NCBI GenBank assembly: GCA_964348755.1
Contig: CAYGDW010000104.1
Location: forward strand, 1-5,158
Direction of reading: 5' to 3'
DNA length: 5,158 bases
From: UBA7960 sp964348755
Lineage (GTDB): Bacteria > Bacteroidota > Bacteroidia > Bacteroidales > UBA7960
In this document: positions 1-5,158 of the stretch, in pieces
Numbering within the stretch: the first letter of the stretch is position 1
Layout of the letters: each line of letters starts with the position of its first letter
Notes under the pieces: generated by a model
What the model saw: the letters and a program-made list of their open reading frames with translations, nothing else
The model's database searches: none
Told to the model about the DNA's origin: nothing
Position numbers and translations under genes: made by a program

Positions 1-120
1 CGAAATGACAGGGTTTTCAATGATTTTGGCAATTTGGGGGGTAGGTGGCGGCGAAGCCGCCACCTACCCCCCAAAATAAAAAGCTAACTGACTGTCATTC
101 CGAACGTAATGAGGAATCTC
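1..120. repeat. REPIN/MITE-like intergenic repeat, left end cut by window
   Basis: Two short motifs in inverted orientation flank a strong hairpin. The sequence cgaaatgacag at 1-11 is the reverse complement of ctgtcattccg at 92-102 with one mismatch. The right copy continues through position 120 as an imperfect palindrome, with attcc at 97-101 pairing with ggaat at 113-117. The left copy would have its own tail beyond the window edge. From memory, sequences of the form tcattccgaacg...gaggaatctc recur between genes in Bacteroidota genomes; this was not searched here. No transposase or tRNA-like sequence is seen. The element sits just past the end of the last gene, a usual place for such repeats. 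Confidence 0.55.
33..75. repeat. Perfect 20-bp inverted repeat with 3-base loop
   Basis: Positions 33-52 and 56-75 are exact reverse complements, separated by gaa at 53-55. The stem contains a run of six G paired with six C and a GC-rich tip, so the hairpin would be very stable as RNA or cruciform DNA. It lies about 90 bases past the stop of the minus-strand gene ending at 165 and could act as a transcription stop or protect an mRNA 3' end. Neither strand has a T-tract directly after the stem, so it is not a textbook intrinsic terminator. Confidence 0.85.
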
Positions 121-164
121 ATGCTTAAAATTCTACCCTTTTTTACTTTATCGGACAATAGTGA

Positions 165-695
165 TTAATTATATGTAACAGTCAGGGTTACTGTACCGGT
201 ATAGGTTCCCCGGGGAGGCGGGATTGGACCACCAGCATTTATTGTGCCTCCAATGTAGAAAAATATCTCATCAGCAGGCATAGTTAAAACTGTTGCCACG
301 TTCTGAATTGCAGTTGTTCCAACAGGTAAAGGAGTATTTGCTACGCGATGGTCAGCCAGGAATACGATGGGCAGGTTGTCGGAGCCGCTTATAAGGTTTG
401 ACGGGGTTGCAAGGGTGTAGGTAACTGATGAAGTGTTATCGGCTGTAACGCTAAATATCCCTACAGTCTCTGTTCCCTGTTGGGTAGGACCAGTTACTAC
501 TCCATCAAGGCCCATGGTTTTTGTGGTACCTTGGGCTATTGACCCAAAATTAAGATCTTGAAGGTTAGTTACATCCACTGCGGTTAAAACTAGGGCTGTG
601 GCGGTTAATGGCGCATTGTCGGTGTTTTGTGAAGAAACGCCGCTTGCATAGCCTAAAATTAGTGTAAAGAACATTAAAATTCTGATTTTTTTCAT
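165..695 (-). CDS. DUF4402 domain-containing secreted protein (paralogue A)
   Basis: A 176-residue exported protein. The N-terminus MKKIRILMFFTLILGYASG is a classic signal peptide with likely cleavage near SSQ (residue 23). The mature part fits the DUF4402 pattern known from Bacteroidota and some Proteobacteria: an A-T-A-L-V-L-T-A-V opening strand, D-L-N-F-G-S-I (47-53), G-x-F-S-V-T-A (79-85), then a strand V-T-Y-T-L (91-95). It ends in GTYTGTVTLTVTYN. The family is a small all-beta fold thought to resemble secreted pilin-like or spore-coat-U-like domains; its function is not established. A short Pro stretch (PIPPPRG) sits before the last hairpin. The ATG at 693-695 follows an A-rich leader (aaaattaaacaaa) with no Shine-Dalgarno. 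It is 130 bases downstream of the previous gene, so it may have its own promoter or be the end of the same operon. It is followed by a non-coding repeat region and no coding sequence. Confidence 0.88.
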   Translation of the reverse strand: MKKIRILMFFTLILGYASGVSSQNTDNAPLTATALVLTAVDVTNLQDLNFGSIAQGTTKTMGLDGVVTGPTQQGTETVGIFSVTADNTSSVTYTLATPSNLISGSDNLPIVFLADHRVANTPLPVGTTAIQNVATVLTMPADEIFFYIGGTINAGGPIPPPRGTYTGTVTLTVTYN

Positions 696-722
696 TTTGT
701 TTAATTTTTGTGTGAATAATGG

Positions 723-753
723 ATTAAAGAACAGAAAATTCTTGCCCTGTCAA
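723..753 (-). promoter_or_regulatory. Candidate weak promoter for the gene at 165-695
   Basis: On the minus strand TTGACA (748-753) is followed after 19 bases by TTTAAT (723-728), and the gene starts 28 bases further on. The boxes resemble a sigma-70 type promoter with a long spacer. The Bacteroidota consensus -7 box (TAnnTTTG) is not seen at the right place, so the call is weak. If real, the last gene could be transcribed independently of the three genes before it. Confidence 0.25.
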
Positions 754-757
754 GGGC
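744..757 (-). other. Short hairpin between the last two small genes
   Basis: On the minus strand GCCCT and AGGGC pair exactly around the loop TGAC. The hairpin lies 68 bases after the stop of the gene ending at 826 and about 50 bases before the start of the gene at 695. A modest T-rich stretch follows but not a real T-tract. It could be a weak attenuator or terminator, an operator over the candidate -35 box that it contains, or chance. Confidence 0.35.
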
Positions 758-825
758 CATGGGTTCGGTTATTTGCTTCTTTGGTTGCCTCCTTTCGTGC
801 GAATTTAGCGGGTAAACAATTGGTT

Positions 826-1416
826 TTAATTATACTCGATTATTACAAAAATGTTTCCAATGTATGGAAAACAGTAATGGTCAAATGATTGAATCCTTCC
901 GGCTATGCTTACCCATGCCTTGAAATGGGCCGTGTTGCCTGGCTGGTTAGCCTTCAGCCTTGGGTAATTGCTGTTAAGGGAAAAGCTAAAGCACGGCCAG
1001 CGGCCTTCTGTCGGAGCCAGAAGTGCCAACGGCCCTATCTGGCCATCGTTTTTGTAGCCTACAAACAATTCAAACGGCGATGCATGGCCATTGTGGCAAG
1101 CAAACAGGCTGTCGGCCTTTACCTGCACGCTCACCTGCATATTTTCGTTAGCGGTAATGGCAAACAATATTGACCCAAAAAGTACGGTTTGCCCGGTACC
1201 AGGATTGGTTGTAGCGGCCAACACAAGCGGTTCAGGCTTGAAAATTTCTATTTTTGGTGGTATATTCAAACTGACCTGAACAACCTGGCCCTTTGCCGGC
1301 ATAGGTAAAGACTCCAAACCCACCCAAAACAACACTGCAACAACGCATTGAATTTTAATTCCAATGCATTGGTTGTCCAGTTTTGCTGTCAATGACTTTT
1401 TGCCTTTAATTTGCAT
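826..1416 (-). CDS. Small secreted protein with cysteines, diverged DUF4402-like (paralogue B)
   Basis: A 196-residue protein of unknown function and the most divergent of the four. The ATG lies inside the end of the preceding gene (11-base overlap, different frame), which suggests translational coupling. It has a long basic N-region (about 22 residues, with lysines at 4, 6, 7, 12 and 21) before the hydrophobic core CVVAVLFWVGL, and likely cleavage after AKGQ (residue 44). This is longer than an average signal peptide, so a later non-ATG start is possible. The mature part holds L-F-A-I-T-A-N-E-N (84-92), aligning with the F-A-I-T-A-Q-R-D of its neighbour, and ends in YIGNIFVIIEYN, the family-like terminal strand. 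Unlike the others it has three cysteines in the mature region (107, 142, 182), so a disulfide is possible. It is last in the tight three-gene unit, followed by 130 bases before the next gene. Family assignment is tentative. Confidence 0.75.
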   Translation of the reverse strand: MQIKGKKSLTAKLDNQCIGIKIQCVVAVLFWVGLESLPMPAKGQVVQVSLNIPPKIEIFKPEPLVLAATTNPGTGQTVLFGSILFAITANENMQVSVQVKADSLFACHNGHASPFELFVGYKNDGQIGPLALLAPTEGRWPCFSFSLNSNYPRLKANQPGNTAHFKAWVSIAGRIQSFDHYCFPYIGNIFVIIEYN

Positions 1417-2005
1417 AGGTTATATGTATATTTATTGTGCCTCCATACAATCCTGATCGTATGTTGGAGGGCAGGTTGATGTTGCCCAGGGTTCCGTAAA
1501 CAAACAGGTACGCTGTACCCATTGGCGCCTGATAGCCTGCATGAGGGGGTGTAGGCGGAGGCCCTGGTGGCCCTGCTGCCCTGCGAAGGATTGGGAAGGT
1601 AGCAGCCGTAAACCCTGCCGGCACTTCCACAGCCTGGCTTTTTGCTGTGGCCTCGTCAACTGCACCCAAATTTGAGTATGCAAAACGGATGGAAATGGGT
1701 ATGCTGTTATTGGCATCTAACTCTACAATGGTCGGAGCATCGATGGTTACTGTAATGTCGAGATCGCGCTGTGCTGTGATGGCAAAAACTGCGGTGCCTT
1801 CGTGTAGAAGGGGAATGGATACTGCCGGACCACCTACAATGATCCACTGCCTGGCCGAGTTGAAGTTCAGCTCATTTACGCTGCCTTTGGCAAGGGTTAT
1901 TCCTTCGGTGGCAAACAACCCGAAGTGGATATGTTGGCCAAACCCTCCATGTGTCGCCATAAAAAGAGAGACGAAAATCAGCCAAATATATCGCAGATAC
2001 AACAC
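1406..2005 (-). CDS. Small secreted beta-rich protein with proline-rich insert, DUF4402-like (paralogue C)
   Basis: A 199-residue exported protein of unknown function. The start is a GTG: an in-frame stop at 2018-2020 limits upstream extension, and the first ATG (residue 16) would destroy the signal peptide. TTG at codon 2 and CTG or ATT just upstream are possible alternatives. The signal peptide has the core YIWLIFVSLFM and likely cleavage after GFGQ (residue 24). The mature part has E-L-N-F (45-48), matching the D-L-N-F of DUF4402 proteins. It also has V-F-A-I-T-A-Q-R-D (73-81), a Pro/Gly-rich loop GPPGPPPTPP (145-154), and a C-terminal hairpin with GLYGGTINIHITYAN. The loop lies before the last strands, at roughly the position where the gene at 165-695 has GGPIPPPRG. 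It starts 2 bases after the upstream stop and overlaps the next gene by 11 bases, so translation is likely coupled. The DUF4402 relation is inferred, not shown by a profile search. Confidence 0.8.
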   Translation of the reverse strand: MLYLRYIWLIFVSLFMATHGGFGQHIHFGLFATEGITLAKGSVNELNFNSARQWIIVGGPAVSIPLLHEGTAVFAITAQRDLDITVTIDAPTIVELDANNSIPISIRFAYSNLGAVDEATAKSQAVEVPAGFTAATFPILRRAAGPPGPPPTPPHAGYQAPMGTAYLFVYGTLGNINLPSNIRSGLYGGTINIHITYAN

Positions 2006-2007
2006 AA

Positions 2008-2520
2008 TCAGATATATTCAATTTCAATGATTAGCTCGCCCGCATAATTTCCTGCTGGTGCATTGCTGATATTTATGTGCCCACCTATCCACAAAAAATA
2101 TTTTCCTTGTGGGCTAAAGCTCATTGTCTGTTGCACGGCATAGACCGGTTCGCTGGCCATCTGGTTATCCGTTGTAAAACCCGATAACCCGATATCGATA
2201 ATTATTGCGCCATTACCAGTGTTATTCACCAACTGCAACTGTGGGGCATATTTAAGCCGGAAAGCAGCTCCAGGCCTACCTCGCAGCAACATCAACCCGG
2301 CCGTAGCATCGCGCTGAGAGGTAATCTCAATTACCCCGTCAACAGCCTTGCCTATGTCAATGGCAAATTCTTGGATGGTAATGAGTTCAATCTCTTTGCT
2401 TTCAATCACAGTTGCAGAAGCTTTGATTGAAATGGCATTGGAGGTCTGGCCAAACAGGTTTATACCGGCCAAAAGAATAAACAAAACAGGGTTCAATATA
2501 TGGTAAAACAAGGTTTGCAT
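2008..2520 (-). CDS. Small secreted beta-rich protein, diverged DUF4402-like (paralogue D)
   Basis: A 170-residue protein of unknown function, probably exported across the inner membrane. Residues 1-25 form a signal peptide: a short N-region, the hydrophobic core PVLFILLAGI, and likely cleavage after FGQ (residue 25). The mature part has alternating polar/hydrophobic strands with no catalytic motif. V-I-E-I-T-S-Q-R-D (63-71) aligns by eye with V-F-A-I-T-A-Q-R-D in the next gene. The C-terminal YFLWIGGHINI...GNYAG...IEIEYI resembles FFYIGGTINA...GTYTG...TVTYN in the clear DUF4402 protein at 165-695. It starts with ATG and has no Shine-Dalgarno, only an A/T-rich leader, as usual in Bacteroidota. 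It is the first small gene after the large T9SS protein gene (101-base gap). Its TGA stop is 2 bases before the next start, so it probably heads an operon. The mature protein has no cysteines. Family membership is inferred from pattern and context. Confidence 0.8.
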   Translation of the reverse strand: MQTLFYHILNPVLFILLAGINLFGQTSNAISIKASATVIESKEIELITIQEFAIDIGKAVDGVIEITSQRDATAGLMLLRGRPGAAFRLKYAPQLQLVNNTGNGAIIIDIGLSGFTTDNQMASEPVYAVQQTMSFSPQGKYFLWIGGHINISNAPAGNYAGELIIEIEYI

Positions 2521-2621
2521 TGCAATTGAACTAATGATTAGAGGTTTTCTTTTTATACGCCATGTAAAATGAAAATGTTTTGGTTAAAAAAAATATTGCT
2601 CATACCATAGGTTGCAGGGTA

Positions 2622-5158
2622 TTATTTTAAAAATATTACTTTTTGTGTATCAACTATGTTACCACTAACCAACCGGATGAAATAAACCCCCGGAGAAGAC
2701 AAAGAGTGGTTCAAATTAATTTCGTGTATTCCTGCTGCAAAGGTTGCATCGGCCAGTTTGGCAACACGAAGCCCTCTGATGTCGTAAACCTCGATAATGG
2801 CACGGGCCTCTTCGGGTAAACTGAATCTGACATTAAGGTTAGTGGTGAATGGATTGGGGAAAACTGGCAGTATTTGTGGTTCCAATGCTAAGTAGTCCGG
2901 GTCATTTTGGTTGTCGTTTTTTCTGATTACTATGCTGAAAGATGGGGATTGTCCGGTACTTTTCAGCATACTGCTTGAAGAAATCGGCGTTACGATGTTC
3001 AAGGGAATGTAAAAATCAACTGGTTCGGTGTCATTTGTTTTCAAAACAGGTGAATAACTGAACCGGTATTGGTTATTGGAAGTCATGGAAATAGCATTCC
3101 TTCGTATGTGGTCATGCAGGGTTATACTCCAATCCAGAGGCCAATTGGTTGGTATTTCCCATCTCAACTCCATTGAACCGCCCTGGCTGCTTCCTGCCTG
3201 CCTGCCTCCCACATAGAGTGGAATTTTGTATGACTCCTGACTGAAAAAAGGCAGGTTATTGATAACCAGTGGATCCTGATGAGTGGGCGAACCGAGGGTA
3301 AACAACTCAAGCCACGTGTTGCTCAAAGGCTCAAGCCGGTAAGCATCTTTTGGGTCGCGACCCACTATGCCACGCTGGCTAAAGCTGATATATGATGTGG
3401 TTTCAAGAGTACCGTTAGTTAAAGTAATTGGAACCGACACATCTTCATGCTGCAAGCTATGTTGCTTAAAGGTGCCGTAAGTGTGAGAAAACACCTGTTC
3501 GGTAAAGTTGACAACCGGATTGGCCGAATTGGCCCTGACCCAGAAACCCTGAAAGGGCGGGATCAGGCCATTGTGGTTGCCTATAACCCCATTCCAGAAT
3601 TTCCATTCGTTGGCATTGGCATCCCATATATAAATAGTATTGTCGATATTGACTTTGGTCCAACCTGAGGCGGCATTCCAGTCGAGGGTATGCATGGTTG
3701 GGTTACCGAGCATATTCCAGCCCTGGTCGTTGATATTGGTTTCGATAAATGTACCACCGCCACCCTGCCCGGCGCTGCGCGGTGTAAAGGTTACCGGATG
3801 GTTCGAACCTGAGAATTGAAAAGTGCCATGCGTAAAGTTTGTTGACCCGTTTACCGACATGCTTATGGGCAAGGGGGTGGTATAGTCAGGATCGCCCTGA
3901 ACAGCTCCAAACACATAGAAATAATACCCACGGCCAGGGGTAATATTTGCCGAAAGACCCGAAACAGTTCGCCAGGCCATGTTGGTTGTACGGCCATCGG
4001 TTTCATTGAACCACAAAAGGTTTGGTTGCCTTGCCGGAAATACCGAGCCCGGAATGCCTTGTGTTACAAAACCATCAAACAAATCTGAATATGTTGTTAA
4101 TGCGGGCGATGCAATCATTCGCCAACCTTTTACTCCTGAGATTAGTACCGAATTATCGGCCAATAAAATCCAAAGCCTTTGATTAAAGCCCGTGGCAATG
4201 TTGGAAATGGGTAAATCGGTTCTGACAATAAAATTTTGGGTGTAATTGCCCGAAGATTTCCCCATGTTGATAGTTTGGCCGCTACTAATATCATGATTCC
4301 AGATGCTCAGTGCAGTTTCGGCATTCTGATTGAGTTCGCTTTCGTGATAACGCAAGGCCAAAGTTACGGTGGTGCCACTGCCCCCTGTTCTGGCAATATC
4401 ATAAACCCTTTGGACAGTGTTGCTGCTCCATGCTGGCGCCTCACCTATGCTCATGTTAAATGATACTTCTGAAGGCAAAGAGCCATGCGATGAGAATCTT
4501 ATTGATGTAAATTGGCTGCCAAAGGTGTAAGGGAAGTCTGGTAAAAAGGTTGTACGTCTGACCCGGCCGGTTACATCTCCCGGGCCTGTAGTAACAGCGT
4601 TCTCTCCCATAGTTAATGTAAAGGGCCCCATATTCAGGCTACCTGTTGTTGACGGCGATACGGGGTTATTTCCCAAAAGCAGCCCACCAGTAACGCTAAA
4701 GTTACCTTCAGCCATAGCCCCAGCGAAAGTTGTAACTACAAGGTTATAATATGGCAGCATAACAACGGTTTGGGTCTTGGTTTCAGAGGTATAACCTACA
4801 GTACCACCTGTAATAATTATCTGGCCATTTACCGATGGAAATGCTTCTTTTGTATGTACCCCCCCCCGATGAATTAACAAATTATTGTTGATTGTCAGAA
4901 CTCTTTCATTTTGTATGGTCAAAAGCAAATTGGGGTGGTCAATTACCAGATTGCGTACAACTGTATTCACATTTGCGTCAATGGTATGTGGGCCATTGAG
5001 CAATACGGTATGGAATGGTGTGGGAACCAAATCAAAAACCCAGTTCAGTGCATCGCTCCAGTTGTTAGTTCCTGCTTCACCATCCCAGGTAATGTCGGGC
5101 AGCATCCCGTTGATCTCGAAAGCGCCTATGTCGGGAGCTGTTCCTGTTCCGGTATAAC
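2622..5158 (-). CDS. Large secreted surface protein with C-terminal T9SS type A sorting domain, 5' end missing
   Basis: This is the 3' part of a gene for a large exported, adhesin-like protein; no enzyme motif is visible. The frame is open from the stop at 2622 to the right edge (844 visible residues). The ATG at 5105 is therefore internal, because 17 in-frame codons precede it, including DIGAFE (residues 9-14), typical of the end of beta-helix/choice-of-anchor Q-type domains. Next comes a W-D-G...NNW...NW segment (about 24-39), common at the start of beta-rich repeats in Bacteroidota surface proteins. Two similar modules follow (about 341-416 and 476-543), each running from GW-x-M to an aromatic G-[YF]-[YW] motif. 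The last 81 residues (764-844) show the T9SS type A layout: FPNPF, then YDIRG, then PGVYFIRL, ending in a Lys. Such domains direct passage through the outer membrane and are usually cleaved on surface attachment. Family knowledge supports secretion; adhesion is inference. A G9 tract lies at codons 97-100. Confidence 0.9.
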   Translation of the reverse strand, partial: YTGTGTAPDIGAFEINGMLPDITWDGEAGTNNWSDALNWVFDLVPTPFHTVLLNGPHTIDANVNTVVRNLVIDHPNLLLTIQNERVLTINNNLLIHRGGVHTKEAFPSVNGQIIITGGTVGYTSETKTQTVVMLPYYNLVVTTFAGAMAEGNFSVTGGLLLGNNPVSPSTTGSLNMGPFTLTMGENAVTTGPGDVTGRVRRTTFLPDFPYTFGSQFTSIRFSSHGSLPSEVSFNMSIGEAPAWSSNTVQRVYDIARTGGSGTTVTLALRYHESELNQNAETALSIWNHDISSGQTINMGKSSGNYTQNFIVRTDLPISNIATGFNQRLWILLADNSVLISGVKGWRMIASPALTTYSDLFDGFVTQGIPGSVFPARQPNLLWFNETDGRTTNMAWRTVSGLSANITPGRGYYFYVFGAVQGDPDYTTPLPISMSVNGSTNFTHGTFQFSGSNHPVTFTPRSAGQGGGGTFIETNINDQGWNMLGNPTMHTLDWNAASGWTKVNIDNTIYIWDANANEWKFWNGVIGNHNGLIPPFQGFWVRANSANPVVNFTEQVFSHTYGTFKQHSLQHEDVSVPITLTNGTLETTSYISFSQRGIVGRDPKDAYRLEPLSNTWLELFTLGSPTHQDPLVINNLPFFSQESYKIPLYVGGRQAGSSQGGSMELRWEIPTNWPLDWSITLHDHIRRNAISMTSNNQYRFSYSPVLKTNDTEPVDFYIPLNIVTPISSSSMLKSTGQSPSFSIVIRKNDNQNDPDYLALEPQILPVFPNPFTTNLNVRFSLPEEARAIIEVYDIRGLRVAKLADATFAAGIHEINLNHSLSSPGVYFIRLVSGNIVDTQKVIFLK
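3193..3207 (-). repeat. Short tetranucleotide repeat (CCTG, 3.75 units) within coding sequence
   Basis: Three full CCTG units plus CCT occur in the large gene, encoding part of a Gly-Gly-Arg-Gln-Ala-Gly stretch. The copy number is low, so slippage is much less likely than at the G9 tract. Confidence 0.6.
4859..4867 (-). repeat. G9 homopolymer tract inside the T9SS surface protein gene
   Basis: Nine consecutive C on the plus strand (nine G on the coding strand) cover codons for Arg-Gly-Gly-Val at visible residues 97-100. Such tracts are prone to slipped-strand mispairing. A change of one base would shift the frame well before the C-terminal sorting domain. Confidence 0.9.

Noticed and set aside
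1..164. CRISPR array or tRNA/attachment site in the left non-coding region
   Set aside because: There are no regularly spaced direct repeats and no cloverleaf; the symmetry is inverted and fits a hairpin/REP-type element instead.
699..795. Shine-Dalgarno-like AAAGGAGG on the minus strand (788-795) and a 19-codon frame starting at ATG 758-760
   Set aside because: The ATG is more than 25 bases past the AGGAGG, Shine-Dalgarno use is rare in this phylum and absent from the neighbouring genes, and the peptide has no features.
697..1173. Plus-strand open frames at 697-888 and 889-1173
   Set aside because: They lie antisense to the small secreted protein gene at 826-1416 or in the gap next to it. 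They show no signal peptide, domain or sensible composition, and the minus-strand frame has clear family-like motifs.
1432..2030. Other-frame open frames over 1406-2005, including a plus-strand frame of 127 codons
   Set aside because: These are shadows of the secreted protein gene, whose frame has a signal peptide and a family-like C-terminus.
2586..2622. Possible terminator after the large gene: a 5-bp stem (2602-2606 with 2618-2622) followed by eight T on the minus strand
   Set aside because: The stem is short and A/T-containing with an 11-base loop, includes a base of the stop codon, and is 8 bases away from the T run. Too weak to call.
3447..5157. Several open frames of 60-90 codons overlapping the large gene on both strands
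   Set aside because: No recognisable domain, and they are fully contained within a long coding frame with a clear T9SS sorting domain.

Overview
The window looks like chromosomal DNA from a member of the Bacteroidota. The main reason is the C-terminus of the large protein, which has the layout of a type IX secretion system (T9SS) type A sorting domain, a system confined to that phylum and close relatives. Supporting signs are the absence of Shine-Dalgarno sequences before the genes, short A-rich leaders, signal peptides ending in ...GQ or ...SQ, and a small-protein family (DUF4402-like) common in these bacteria. No genus can be assigned. All five genes lie on the minus strand, so transcription runs from right to left.

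Right half (2622-5158): the 3' part of one large gene for a secreted surface protein. The frame stays open to the right edge, so its N-terminus lies outside the window. The visible 844 residues begin at the end of what looks like a beta-helix/choice-of-anchor type domain (DIGAFE). They continue through beta-rich repeats and two copies of a GW-x-M module, and end in the T9SS sorting signal. A run of nine G on the coding strand lies early in the visible part.

Middle and left (165-2520): four small genes, each encoding a 170-199 residue protein with a signal peptide and an all-beta mature part ending in an aromatic/Gly-rich beta hairpin (G-x-Y-x-G...I-x-Y-N or a variant). The last one (165-695) is a clear DUF4402-type protein. 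The other three appear to be diverged relatives. The first three in transcription order (2008-2520, 1406-2005, 826-1416) are packed with a 2-base gap and an 11-base overlap, so they are very likely one operon. The fourth follows after 130 bases that hold a small hairpin and a weak promoter candidate. The large gene is separated from the first small gene by 101 bases with no convincing terminator.

Left edge (1-164): non-coding. It holds a perfect 20-bp inverted repeat with a 3-base loop. Flanking it are two inverted copies of a short motif (ctgtcattccg / cgaaatgacag), of which the right copy continues into a palindromic tail. This resembles an interspersed REPIN- or MITE-like intergenic element whose left end is outside the window.

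How the genes may work together (inference): a T9SS-exported adhesin-like protein next to a cluster of exported small beta-sandwich proteins suggests a cell-surface or extracellular structure. No chaperone, usher, T9SS component or regulator is present in the window, so assembly or function of the small proteins cannot be read from it.
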